Shown here: in pieces, positions 43,420 through 51,413 of the stretch | Numbering within the stretch: the stretch's first letter is position 1 | How the letters are laid out: each line of letters starts with the position of its first letter | Assembly (NCBI GenBank): GCA_905160935.1 | Contig: CAJHZI010000576.1 | Span: forward strand, 722,501-786,500 | Length of the DNA stretch: 64,000 nucleotides | Direction of reading: 5' to 3' | Source of the DNA: Enchytraeus crypticus | Taxonomy: Eukaryota > Annelida > Clitellata > Enchytraeida > Enchytraeidae | Translations under genes and position numbers: made by a program | Notes under the pieces: model-generated | The model's input: only the letters and a program-made list of their open reading frames with translations | What the model was told of the DNA's origin: nothing | The model's database searches: none

Positions 43420-46400
43420 GTATATACCTATACGATTTGTCATTGAGGGATTTCTAGTGTAGCTGTGTAATGTTTCGTTTTGGAAATCATGTTTTAAGCT
43501 TAGTTTGCATGCCAAGTTACCAATGCATTCATGCATAGTAGTATTTAATTATTGTGGCATATTTTATTTTATCTAGTATTGTGTGTATTAGACAAAAGCC
43601 TAGAAGTTCTCTACTCACACGGTCAAGGGCGTATTATAAAAGAAGCTTTTGATTGGTTGGCATTGTCCGACACTCAGCTGCAGATATCAGGCGCCCTTGC
43701 CCTGGGAAACATTGCTAGAACAGGTTTGTCCTATTTTAGTGGTAAATCTTGAGCTTCTTGTTTAATTTTTAAAGTGCTTTTGAATAAAATGTTTCAATTT
43801 TTATTGATTAGATATGTCTTAGTGCATTGCCTATTGGCAGGTCCATAACATATAGCGCTTCCGCTCTTCTCTGTCTTCCGCTTTCCTCTTCGAGTCCACA
43901 TATGAGTGGATCTTTAAATCATCTGACATTCCTAATCTCGGCCTGCCTCTGCCTCTATTTTATTTCCTTCCATTGTGCCTTCTATGACCTCTTTTAGCAA
44001 ACTTTCTCCCCTTAGAATGTGACCTATCCAACTCTTCTCCCTATTTCTTAATACATTTATCAACTGTCTATCTCTACCAACTTTCTCCAGAACTTCCTCA
44101 TTTATAACCTTTTGAGTCCAGATAGTCCTTTCCATTGTTCTCCGTATCCATATTTCCAATGCCTCCAGTTTCCTGATATCTCTCTTCCTTAAGGTTCATG
44201 TTTCACATCCATATAATAGTATGATCCAAATGTAAGTGTTAACTATCTTTATCTTTGTGTCTTTATTTAGACTCTTTTGTTAAAAGTTCTTTCCTACTAC
44301 CGAAGGTCCCCTTTGCTTGTGCAATCCTACTGCATATTTCTGTATCATATTGCCTATCATGTCTGGGTAGATATTTGACTATTTATTTTGTATGTATTAC
44401 ATGTATATATTATAATTCTCTATCTGAATTTATAATGTATGTGAATTTGATGTTTATAATTTGCTCTACACAATGTGCGAGTGTGCAAAGAATTGATGAA
44501 GAGAAACTGAAGAAGGCACCGGTAAATCACCTCAGAAGTCCTTTGTTCTAGCTGAAGTCTGCCTTAAGGCATGATACATAGCCTTTCAGATAGAATCAAT
44601 GTATTGAACTGGAAAGCATTCTCTTTACAAGAGCACGATAACAGACTGTGTATAAAAATGTGCCATTTGGCACTATATATAGAGAGTAATGAATGGTATT
44701 AAATCCGGAATATATCTTCTAACTGGTTAAATAGATAATTAAGACCTATGTTTAATCATTATACCTAAAGCCCAAAATTTAATATTTAAATCCGATATAA
44801 TTTTTTTTCACCAGTCTGAAGAAGGCGGTTCAGCCAAGGCTAGAACTCAAGGCCGTGCATTTTTGAATTATTTGAAGTTAGTTCACTGCTAAACTTACCG
44901 ATACATGTCGGGAAGTTATTCGACCGCGGATCAGTATGTGCGGAGTTCAAATCCTGGGCTCGTCCGTCGCTACTGACATCGCTTTCGAGTGAGGAAACTG
45001 ACGTTAGCGTTAGTTTTACCAGCTTTTTAAACTGATTTCTAAGCTGCATAGGCCTACCAAAATACTAGCATTGTAGGTTTAGTTGGTCATCAGTTGCACA
45101 AGACTGGACTGAGATGTAGGCCACCTGTAGGAAGTAGGTCAAATACTTAATAAAAAACAAGTATTTATATAAATTATAATTATCTACCCCGACCGGAGTT
45201 AAGCTGGGATTCAAGGGATGATGATGATCATCATCATCATTCATATAAAATATCTCCGACATTATCCCTGTGATATAGAAGCTGGTCTTAGTTAGTTTGT
45301 TAAAATTGTAATTTTATTTTTAAAATTAATAACATTTAGAACTGTCTATTTCAGAATCTCACTGTGTACAGTTGGTTGAGATGGGTGCCGGTGAGAGACT
45401 GCTCGAGTTGTTAGAGAAATATCCTGTCCCATCAGCTGATGGTGCTGCCAGTGATGCTCTGAATTCTGCAGGAATTTTGTCAAAACCTGGTAGCACTGTC
45501 GACTCTCAAATCTATCATTCAGTGCTGAGTGCTCTGAAAAATCTTGCCATACCAGGTTGTAAGATCTAGATAGTTTAACAGTTATTATTTATGTAATTAA
45601 TACGATTAAGCTAAAATAAAGGTTTCTATGCCTAATTAGGTTTTTTATTTAGTTTATTTGCCTAATTCTATAAGTAATTGTCTTAGAGCTCAATTTATGC
45701 ACAGCCTATTTGCTTTTCTGGTTCTTGTTGCATTGTTGTATGTGTAAGATTCATGAATGGGTTATTACGCCTGAAATAAAGCAATAAATAAATAAAATAA
45801 ATAAATAAATAAGCTATCAAGGTAAATTAAACTAACCCATCTTTTTAGAAGGTTTTAGTGTATAATTATAATTAATTAGTGACTTATTATATTCAAGTGA
45901 TTTTTAATAATTACCAACTTTATTGATTCTGGGGGAAATTTAGTGGAAAATGTTATTGAATTATTGATTGTCATATAATTATCTGTTGTTGTTTGGCAAT
46001 GTTTTTCGTAAACTCTAGCCGCTAATATGAAAGTTTAACTGAAATAGTATACTAATTAGCTAATTAGCACTAATTACTATATAATTAAACTAAGCTTACA
46101 GTTTGATATCTAAAAGATGGAGTATCTCAGTGATCATGATCATTGATATTTGTATGTTCTTTTGGAATTGTTTTATTTGTTTTTTTTATTGTTATTGTTT
46201 TTGTATTTCTTGCTGATTTTATGCAGCAAAACATTTTATTATTATTTATCTTTGCTAATTTAGTTCTCCATATTGTTTTGCAGTATTGAACAAGCGTCGG
46301 CTGGAGCAGTGTAGGATAGTGGAGAGAATCCTACCAGTGTCTGCAACCTCGGTCACCTCCATACAGTTCAAGCTGATCGGTACCCTGAGAATGGTTGTCG

Positions 46401-48073
46401 ATCAACAGGGTATGCCGTATCTGACATATCTATTTATAGGCTAACTGCTGTCAATAGGTTAATTGTAGTCTATTTAGAGGCTAAATCTAATCTATTTGTA
46501 GGCTATTTCTACTCTGTTTATAGGCTAATTCAAATCTATTTATAGAGTAGTTGTAATCTCTTTATAGGCTAATTGTGTCAGTTCCAACGAATTCACTAAA
46601 TACTAATAGTGAGAATATTTAAATTTTTTAGTTAATTTTGGTTAAAATATTCAGGGGCGTCCTTCCCCCCTAGAGCAATGGTTGGTCGCATTTTTTCTGC
46701 TCCCTCTCTTTTACAAATCTCTGTATTTTTTCCCATTTCCCGTCATATTTTGCCATCAAAGTAACTTACGAAGTTGACAGTATTGTTTGAACGCTCCTGA
46801 AAATATGAGAAAGCCTACATATATCACTACTAGTTTTGATGTGAAACTTGTATTTTTCAAAATTACTTTTACGATTGATACATTGCAGAGGATTCGTGTA
46901 AGCTCTTGGGAGGGAATGAAGAATTTGTGGCTCGGATGATCAAATGGTGCTCTGTGGAAGATCACGAAGGAGTTCAGGGTGTGTTATATTTAGCTTTAGA
47001 TTGATATAATAATTACAGTATTCTTCTTCTTCAGTGCACTGCCAAGTAGCAGGTTCAAGGCACATATTCATACTCAAAGTCTGCCTTCTCGCTCCAAAGG
47101 GCACTCTTTAGATTAACAAGTTAATCCCTTCACAAAGTCTATGCCTTATCCATACCTTATGTAGCCTATAGCTTGAGAAAAATATGGCTTCTGAGGTGGT
47201 TTCCCTTTGCCTTCCTCAGATAGGTGGATTAATTACCATTTAATCCTGGGGAAAATGTTTCATGGTGAGGTGGGTCCCCTCTTACCATCCTCAGCTCCTG
47301 CCTTTAGTCGCCTCTTGCGTACACGCGGCAGAATGTTTGTGGTTGCCCTATTCTGCAGTGGTCCAACCACACCCGAGCACAACACGGGGAAAGTACAGTA
47401 TTATAATATTAATATAGTATAATTATTAATAATTATGTCTTAAATTACAATGATTGCATGAATTGGTAAATATTGATTGTCATAGGCGTTTGATATTTCA
47501 ATATCGTTGTTTTCAAAAATTGCTGTTTACCAGTTTGAACTCTCGCTGAGTTATTCTCTCTGAACATCTATATCATTCTGCTTATGTGTGGATGAACAAT
47601 CTTCGCTTGGGCATCACTGTATATCATGACTCTGACAAAGTCTGAATTACTTTATTTCAATTCAGTTTAGCTAAGTTTAAATATTCACTTATCTTTAAGA
47701 TTTACTCGTTAGGGTTTTGATCTGATTGATCGCGCTGGTCGCGCCGGTATCGAGATCTTAATCGTGGCTATTCTCGAGCCAGTATCGAGATAATAACCGT
47801 GGCTCGTCGTGAATCAGCAAAGCTGGTTACGACCAGATACTATATCATTAAGCTCAATTATTGTTGTGCTATATTACTAATTCTCACTGCTATCATGCAT
47901 TACTCGTTATAATTTCTACTCTTATATAGATAAAAGCATATGGGCATTCGGTTGGTGAGCGCCTAGGCTCCAGAAATTGCTACATAAACTTAAACGAATG
48001 GATAAACTTAAAAAAGTCTATTCGAATCCTGACCCTGGTTAAACTGGGATTTAAGGGATGATGATGATGATGT

Positions 48074-48112
<39 letters not shown>

Positions 48113-51100
48113 GGAGGACGACGACGACGAGGACGACGACGACGATGATGATTTATATAAAAGAACGAATAACTATCTTGCAATACTTATCATAATTTCT
48201 ACTCTTATGTATATACTGTATACACCTGACACAGCGGAGGCTCGTAGACTCGTGTCGTCTCTGATCAGACACGCGCACTGCACGCGAGTCATGCGCGCGG
48301 TCGTGCGGCACGGCGCCGTTCTGCCGCTGGTTAAGATGTGCGCCGCGCAGCACGCGCTCATGCAGAACGAGGCGCTAGTCGCTCTCTCTCTTCTCTCGGC
48401 CAGCCTCACAGGTTTGCTACAAATAGATAAAACTGAGTTTAACGTCTGTTTCCGTATCGTAAAGGATACTGTCGGAGAGGGTCCGTTTGGTATTCGAACC
48501 ATTGGTCTCCTGCTTGTCAGGCAAGGGTGCTACACATTCGGCCATCCAACCGGTACAATCCAGTTACCAGGCAAGTCTGATTACAACTCGCCACCTGCTG
48601 GTACTTTGTTTCTCTGTAATTCTGTATTACTGATTATTTATATTAGGAATCTTACGTCTTCCTCCAGTGTTTTGACAAACGCCAGATCCAAGGCATATAC
48701 TCGTCGTATTCACTTGCTACATTCACGCTGTCTTTAGAGGACTTCAGAGATCAATTATTCGATCCATCAAGACGTTTCTGTCTTTTCCAAACGTTAATAT
48801 TAAAGCTTTGGACAAATCTTGAGACTGTTGAGGTAGTACTCCATTAATTTCCTAAATTTATCGTCCAATGTGTCTAGTTCTTTCAATTACTATTGACTTA
48901 AGTAGGCAAAGCTATGCATTGCTAGAGTGCGAATTGGTTTCGTATGTCATTATAACTCCCTTGTATAACTACTACGAATTATATTGTTGTCTTCGATGCA
49001 CCTTGGGTCTTTGATATTTATTGTAATCTTGTGCCCTATTGCATAACCATTTCATAAAATTCCCGACCCTAGCTAAACTAGCATTCAAGGTAAGATGATG
49101 ATGATGATTTCTTAACCATTCGATGTATTTTATATTATGCGTTTGCCACTGATAATCTTACTTCGACTAATATGTTTAACCCGTAGCATGTTGTCACGTT
49201 TGCCAACTGCAGATCTGTAGGTGCGCGGTTCAAATCTTGAGCTCCCTGTCACTGACATGATTATGTGACAGGAAGCTAACGTTAAGCTCAACTTTAGCCC
49301 TTTTAGCTTTTACGAATTGAGCTGTTTGTTTTTTAATATTATGTACGTGATGCATTAATATTATCTCGAATGATACATTTGATCTGATCATATTAGAAAT
49401 CAGTAGTTTCCTTCAAGTGTGGTTAATTTCTGTTCAAGACTGCTTATGTAGTTTAACTTGATTACTTGTACCTTGATTAACTTGATAGTAACGATTTTTG
49501 TATTTTCTGCTGGTTGCAGACTTGCTACTTGTCACTATTAACCTGTTTTGTTTTATGATAGATGAAGTCGTGCAGGATTTAAAAGACGCTGACATTTTAA
49601 CTGTGGCAGAAAATATACTCGTTGATGTCAAAACCACTCCTGAAGTTCTTCACAACACTCTAAGTCTCGTCTACTCTCTCACACAGTCAGGTTAGACTGC
49701 AATCTCATTCGTCATCATCATCATCATCATCTTCCCTTAAATCCCAGTTTAACCAGGGTCGGGATACGAATAGGCTGTCTCAAATCCTCCCTGTCCCACA
49801 CCATATCATCACTCAATCCCCTATTTTTTATGTCCTTCTTAATTACCGCATCCCAAGTCAATTGTGGTCTACCTCTCCCAAGCTTGACATCCAGTTTTTC
49901 CCTCCAAACTCTCTTTACTACATCCTCATCTGCCTTTCTCACAATATGCCCATACCATCTCAATCTCGACTGAGCCAACATATCCATGATCTCTTCAACA
50001 TTCAAATTCATCCTCACATATTCATTTTCCATTCTGTCCTTCCTAGTCCTTCCAAACATTAGACGCAACATTCTCATTTCTGCCACATGCAAACTCTGCA
50101 AATGTTCCCTTTTTAGTGCCCAACATTCCGAACCATATATCATTACTGGCCTTACCACAGAACTATAAAATTTGCCTTTCAGTCTTAGTGGGATTCTCCT
50201 GTCACACAACACTCCACTAGCAGCCCTACACTTTGCCCATCCAGCCTGAATCCTGCTAGTGACCTCCTTTTCCATCTCCCCATGATCCTCTATTACAGAT
50301 TCCAAATACTTAAAATCTGTTACCTTCTTTAGCTCCACACCCTGACTTATTACTCTATCTCCGTTTATCATCTCACCCTTCCATCTACTCCCTAAATGCT
50401 CCGTCTTTTTCCTTATTCACCCTCAGTCCTTTACTTTCCAGTGCCTCTCTCGCGTTTTCCAACATCTCGCTTACTTTCTCCACAGTGTCTCCTACTATCA
50501 CCAAATCATCTGCAAATAGCATGCACCATGGGGCTTCCTTAATAACTCCCTTAAGCAACTCATCCATAATAAATATAAACAAGTATGGACTTAGGGCTGA
50601 TCCTTGATGTACCCTGATCTTCACTTAGACTGTTCTTCAGTTAGACTTCAATCTCATTATTAAAGAAAATTCAGTTTTCTTTCATGCCCGGCAATCAAAC
50701 TTGTGTGATGATTCTCATGACTCCATTACTAGTCTGAATACTATTAATAGTTCTAACACTATTGTGTATTGTTTTTAGTTCAATAATTAACCGTTCTTGT
50801 ATTGTATATTGTTTACAGTTGAGGATCTTTATCCTGAACACTGAGTTTAAATGATGCTTTTTCTAAATTTAGAATATGCAAGTGCATTTTGATCTCTCTA
50901 TATTTTCAAATTACATTCAATTAAGCATCTTCGTCTCTTTTAGTTCTTTTGTGGAAAATAAAAGAAAATAAACAAATAAATAAAAATTGTATTTCTATTT
51001 TCATTATTATTGATTTATTACCATTTATTAGTGTTATAATTTTATTATTATTATTGGAACTCGTGGAGCAGCGGAAGAGAGCTCGCCTCTTGAACGAAAG

Positions 51101-51413
51101 GTCGCGAGCTCGCGACTGCGTTGCGATGCGGGATTTTCTTTGTAATTGTGTAATTATTGTGTGCAATTATTTTGCTTCGTGTTGTATTGTTTTGTATTTT
51201 ATAGTAGTACATTATAATTGGATTGTGTTGTATTGCTTTGTAGTTTGTTGTTTGATATTTTAGTATATTGTGTTGTGTTGTAATTTGAGAACAGATGCGA
51301 TGTTGATCTGTATAAAGCAAAACAAATCACTTCAGGACAGCATCAAGAACCATTCCAGCCATTCCAACGAGAGAATTAGATCTCTGGCTGAGAAAATTCT
51401 TTCTTTGAATTAA
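31657..51413 (+). CDS. RAP1GDS1: RAP1GDS1/SmgGDS (vimar) armadillo protein, complete
   Basis: All-armadillo chaperone and exchange factor for small GTPases with polybasic tails (RhoA, Rap1); the fly homologue vimar affects mitochondria. Exons: 31657-31669, 32608-32703, 33209-33346, 33892-34017, 34630-34788, candidate 35402-35557, 40244-40372, 41620-41748, 42563-42751, 43592-43723, 45355-45555, 46284-46409, 46889-46978, 48235-48411, 49562-49690, 51295-51413. Without the candidate exon the product is 650 residues (human 607/608); with it, 702. Close matches to human include CRALGNICFNNG, VLSALKNLAIP, IQFKLIGTLRMVVD, MIKWCSVEDHEGV, RLVSSLIRHA and ALMQNEALVAL. Every intron is phase 1 after a G, so any internal exon could be skipped in frame. 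ATG context AAAATGG is good. An Asp run in exon 9 matches an acidic loop in human. Confidence 0.94.
31670..32607. other. RAP1GDS1 intron 1
   Basis: 31745-31820 reversed SINE B; 32270-32470 L4 LINE 3' fragment (ATGGAAGAATGCAAGGGAAA; AACTTGCCTTCAGTCTGTAC). Otherwise AT-rich. Confidence 0.6.
32608..32703 (+). CDS. RAP1GDS1: RAP1GDS1 exon 2
   Basis: Encodes ENCCVYKDLNQCSEAEVKQ and LVNIWMKLCDEN. Acceptor ATTTCAG; an upstream TTTGCAG would start the exon at 32587 and stays in frame, adding seven residues. N-terminal region, weakly conserved. Confidence 0.75.
33209..33346 (+). CDS. RAP1GDS1: RAP1GDS1 exon 3
   Basis: Encodes EMKEVKRLQLIEGGFLESVV and DASHVIAELAKTG, matching human ILQLFASLL..KVANIIAEVAKN. 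Acceptor CTTTTGAG is unusual but in phase; donor G|GTATGA. Confidence 0.88.
33385..33440 (+). mobile_element. L4 LINE 3' tip with GA tail
   Basis: CCATGGACCTGCCAGTAGGC then AGTGCACTAAGAGAGAGAGA, the terminal segment of the L4 family, about 40 bp past the exon 3 donor of RAP1GDS1. Confidence 0.75.
33600..33790 (-). mobile_element. Element H, about 190 bp, inverted partner of 45620
   Basis: Reversed copy of the element at 45620-45815; both share CCATACATGAATCTTGCACA-type, GCAAATAGGCTGTGCATAAA and TGAGCTTTAA segments and a TTTATT/AATAAA tail. Confidence 0.7.
33892..34017 (+). CDS. RAP1GDS1: RAP1GDS1 exon 4
   Basis: One armadillo repeat: SASLIGPLLDILND, ETCRALGNICFNNG (human QTGRALGNICYDS). Acceptor TTGAAG, donor G|GTAAAT. 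Confidence 0.93.
34630..34788 (+). CDS. RAP1GDS1: RAP1GDS1 exon 5
   Basis: Encodes DPARQAVYDCGGLEIIKRL, KVVCGFLFNLINTNGELA; human has GRSAVDQAGGAQIVIDHL..FCGMLMNYSNENDSL. Acceptor GCTAAG, donor G|GTAAAT. Confidence 0.93.
34857..34990. repeat. 30-bp tandem repeat, about four copies
   Basis: Unit AGAACTCTAACCAATGTGTA plus TACTAACACT, followed by degenerate AACTCTAAC pieces to 35090. RAP1GDS1 intron 5. A 60-codon forward ORF here is an artefact of the unit length. Confidence 0.9.
35402..35557 (+). CDS. Candidate extra RAP1GDS1 exon 6 (52 codons, symmetric phase 1)
   Basis: Open frame ALTTPRLSECSVEESRG to RLQIGFDSMLGG, flanked by acceptor CCACCAG and consensus donor G|GTGAGA. It enters and leaves in phase 1 like every other exon of this gene, and its GC content and codon mix look coding against AT-rich intron. 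It has no counterpart I recognise in human RAP1GDS1, where the neighbouring exons join directly, so it would insert a charged segment between two armadillo helices. It could be a lineage-specific or alternative cassette, or a chance ORF. Confidence 0.55.
35558..38280. other. RAP1GDS1 large intron, upstream part
   Basis: Mostly AT-rich and featureless. 37065-37150 has overlapping direct and inverted copies of TGTTACCAATGAATGTTACA. 37500-37745 is an L4 LINE fragment (ACGTGCCAGTAGGCAGTGGA). 37755-37890 is a CR1-like 3' end. Confidence 0.5.
38287..38396 (+). promoter_or_regulatory. Promoter-like module inside RAP1GDS1
   Basis: Palindrome ACCGGTT-TAT-AACCGGT (38287-38303), whose right half gives AACCGGTT, the Grainyhead consensus; E-box-like CACATG and CAGCTG at 38311-38322; TATAAAAG at 38339-38346; and initiator-like TCACAGTC/CATCAGTT about 30-40 bp on. 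It could be an alternative promoter, a solo LTR promoter or another element's promoter. Confidence 0.4.
38502..38517 (+). other. UUCG-capped hairpin
   Basis: GCGAGC-TTCG-GCTCGC: six perfect pairs closed by a C(UUCG)G tetraloop, extended by a G-T pair, and followed by AATTTGGG, which resembles an Sm site. It lies about 160 bp after the TATA-like box. An RNA gene is possible but unproven. Confidence 0.35.
38690..38876. repeat. GC-rich minisatellite
   Basis: About seven copies of a 24-bp unit close to GGTGGGTGGTGCTACCCCCG plus GGGT, strikingly GC-rich for this window and able to fold on itself. Forward and reverse ORFs (Gly/Trp/Cys or Pro-rich) follow from the repeat. Confidence 0.9.
38879..38955. 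repeat. 22-bp perfect inverted repeat
   Basis: Arms 38879-38900 (CTACACATGTTTGATGGTGC and AC) and 38934-38955 are exact reverse complements around a 33-nt spacer. It sits between the GC-rich minisatellite and the 38-bp array. Confidence 0.95.
38972..40273. repeat. 38-bp array carrying copies of the exon 7 splice acceptor
   Basis: About 35 units of GCACGTGTTATCTGTGGATG, TACAGAAGTGTTAACGAA, with three main variants at the centre (TTAACG, TTAACT, TTTTTG). Units 1-10 (38980-39330) are degenerate; later units are almost identical. The last unit passes without a break into RAP1GDS1 coding sequence (EVLTKHVLS then GEILEVL). Each unit holds TGTACAG|AAGTG (acceptor plus exon start) and the palindromic E-box CACGTG. 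Confidence 0.95.
40244..40372 (+). CDS. RAP1GDS1: RAP1GDS1 exon 7, entered from a 38-bp repeat array
   Basis: Encodes EVLTKHVLSGEILEVLYAY, then VMHMILLTLGALADG; with the end of exon 5 it lines up without gaps to human LQAQLINMGVIPTLVKLL..CLVAFGNLAEL. The acceptor is GATGTACAG, inside the last unit of the tandem array that occupies the preceding 1.27 kb, so the first nine codons are repeat sequence. An alternative acceptor at GGAG (exon from 40273) would keep phase but lose the conserved N-terminal residues. Confidence 0.8.
40373..41619. other. RAP1GDS1 intron 7
   Basis: 40390-40625 is an irregular CATCATTTA-type repeat. 40935-41225 is an L4 LINE 3' fragment (GGAGTTATATGCCATGGACC). 41445-41503 is a TA tract. 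Confidence 0.7.
40935..41225 (+). mobile_element. L4 LINE 3' fragment
   Basis: Sense remnants of the RT C-terminus (GAGGATAGAATTGGTTGGAG) and the terminal GACCTGCCGTTAGGCAGTGC. Fragment only. Confidence 0.75.
41620..41748 (+). CDS. RAP1GDS1: RAP1GDS1 exon 8
   Basis: Encodes ESGISAMLQSGIIKTTSRLL and ENLIGFYSALIEHG, matching the human FASTNIAEELVKLF..IFEVLAPLAEN repeat. Acceptor TTTATAG, donor G|GTAATG. Confidence 0.92.
41749..42562. other. RAP1GDS1 intron 8
   Basis: 42045-42125 is a decayed CR1-type 3' end. 42197-42325 is a reversed SINE B (CCGCGGTCGAGTATCTTACC). Otherwise AT-rich. Confidence 0.55.
42563..42751 (+). CDS. RAP1GDS1: RAP1GDS1 exon 9 with Asp tract
   Basis: Encodes DEVKDYFAVNGIFDDLLDLL, a ten-Asp run, and SVLDLIVLILTSG. 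Human has KLQLVEAGLVECLLEIV, an acidic DSDKEDD loop and SDLMVLLLLG at the same places. Acceptor TTTTTCAG, donor G|GTAAGT. Confidence 0.93.
42752..43591. other. RAP1GDS1 intron 9, little structure
   Basis: AT-rich, with a TA tract at 43383-43415; nothing else recognised. Confidence 0.5.
43592..43723 (+). CDS. RAP1GDS1: RAP1GDS1 exon 10
   Basis: Encodes DKSLEVLYSHGQGRIIKEA and QLQISGALALGNIARTG; human DESMQKLFEGGKG..QLQLAGALAIANFARND. The acceptor TATTAG is preferred over an in-phase upstream CTAG at 43575 because it restores the ungapped alignment. Confidence 0.92.
43830..44290 (-). mobile_element. L4 LINE, longest antisense piece
   Basis: Minus-strand translation: RRTMERTIWTQKVINEEVLE, NREKSWIGHILRGESLLKEV and IEGTMEGNKIEAEAGRD, the post-RT region of an arthropod/invertebrate-type LINE, followed by the GCCTATTGGCAGGTCCATAA end. 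RAP1GDS1 intron 10. Confidence 0.8.
44885..45030 (+). mobile_element. SINE B copy
   Basis: ATTCGACCGCGGATCAGTAT, B box GAGTTCAAATCCTGGGCTC, body CATCGCTTTCGAGTGAGGAA and tail GTTAGTTTTACCAGCTTTTT. 45185-45240 is an RTE-type tail (AAGCTGGGATTCAAGGGATG). Confidence 0.85.
45355..45555 (+). CDS. RAP1GDS1: RAP1GDS1 exon 11
   Basis: Encodes SHCVQLVEMGAGERLLELLE, a Ser/Ala-rich insert and YHSVLSALKNLAIPG; human CIHMVDNGIVEKLMDLLD..QHAALSALRNLAIP. The insert is longer than in human. Confidence 0.94.
45620..45815 (+). mobile_element. Element H copy
   Basis: Inverted relative to 33600-33790, ending in an AATAAATA-type tail. Intron 11 of RAP1GDS1. Confidence 0.7.
46284..46409 (+). CDS. RAP1GDS1: RAP1GDS1 exon 12
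   Basis: Encodes VLNKRRLEQCRIVERILPV and IQFKLIGTLRMVVDQQG; human VINKAKMLSAG..PVQFKLLGTLRMLIDAQ. Acceptor TTTTGCAG, donor G|GTATGC. Its frame is only visible as a splice product. Confidence 0.93.
46410..46888. other. RAP1GDS1 intron 12
   Basis: 46425-46580 is a degenerate 30-35 bp tandem repeat built on CTATTTATAGGCTAATTGTA; the rest is AT-rich. Confidence 0.6.
46889..46978 (+). CDS. RAP1GDS1: RAP1GDS1 exon 13
   Basis: 30 codons: EDSCKLLGGNEEFVARMIKW, CSVEDHEGVQG; human AAEQLGKNVKLVERLVEWCEAKDHAGVMG. Acceptor ATTGCAG, donor G|GTGTGT. Confidence 0.92.
47020..47400 (-). mobile_element. Element E, inverted copy
   Basis: Starts CAGTGCACTGCCAAGTAGCA, then GAGGTGGTTTCCCTTTGCCT, ending CACACCCGAGCACAACACGG; reverse complement of 23635-24010. 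Its forward ORF at 47207 is not a gene. Confidence 0.75.
47940..48150 (+). mobile_element. SINE G with long GAT/GAC tail
   Basis: CATTCGGTTGGTGAGCGCCT, AGAAATTGCTAC and GACCCTGGTTAAACTGGGAT, then about 90 bp of GATGAT/GACGAC. The microsatellite is therefore the element's 3' tail. It stops about 85 bp before the exon 14 acceptor. Confidence 0.75.
48235..48411 (+). CDS. RAP1GDS1: RAP1GDS1 exon 14
   Basis: GC-rich exon encoding AEARRLVSSLIRHA, GAVLPLVKMCAAQHALMQNE and ALVALSLLSASL; human NRLLSALIRHS..IMQNEALVALALIAAL. Acceptor GACACAG, donor G|GTTTGC. Confidence 0.95.
48412..49561. other. RAP1GDS1 intron 14
   Basis: 48435-48545 resembles a tRNA-like SINE piece (TTTGGTATTCGAACCATTGG). 49064-49110 is an RTE-type tail. 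49185-49310 is another SINE remnant with TAGGTGCGCGGTTCAAATCT. No exon seen. Confidence 0.5.
49562..49690 (+). CDS. RAP1GDS1: RAP1GDS1 exon 15
   Basis: Encodes DEVVQDLKDADILTVAENIL and VLHNTLSLVYSLTQSG; human AKLVQILHRLL..EIKYNSMVLICALMGS. Acceptor ATGATAG, donor G|GTTAGA. Confidence 0.9.
49720..50630 (-). mobile_element. RTE-like LINE, 3' part with reverse transcriptase
   Basis: Two minus-strand ORFs: 50624-50385 (QGSALSPYLFIFIMDEL, catalytic box MLFADDLVIV) and 50371-49727 (MIYGSECWALKREHLQSLHV, RRWYGHIV-type RLRWYGHIVRK, GRGRPQLTWDAVIKKD, ending VKLGFKGR), offset by a frame break near 50390. The 3' end runs into a GATGAT tail. 5'-truncated. RAP1GDS1 intron 15. Confidence 0.9.
51295..51413 (+). 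CDS. RAP1GDS1: RAP1GDS1 exon 16 and stop
   Basis: Encodes DAMLICIKQNKSLQDSI, then RIRSLAEKILSLN and TAA at 51411-51413. Compatible with the human C-terminal end around HKEVQDLAFLDVVSKL..SLTEQ. Acceptor GAACAG; phase fits. Confidence 0.85.

Noticed and set aside
47207-47422. 71-codon ORF as a small gene
   Set aside because: Lies wholly inside element E, whose inverted copy at 23635-24010 shows it is repetitive.
48207-48737. 176-codon ORF taken as a single gene
   Set aside because: Only 48235-48411 is RAP1GDS1 exon 14; the rest reads through the donor into SINE-derived intron sequence.
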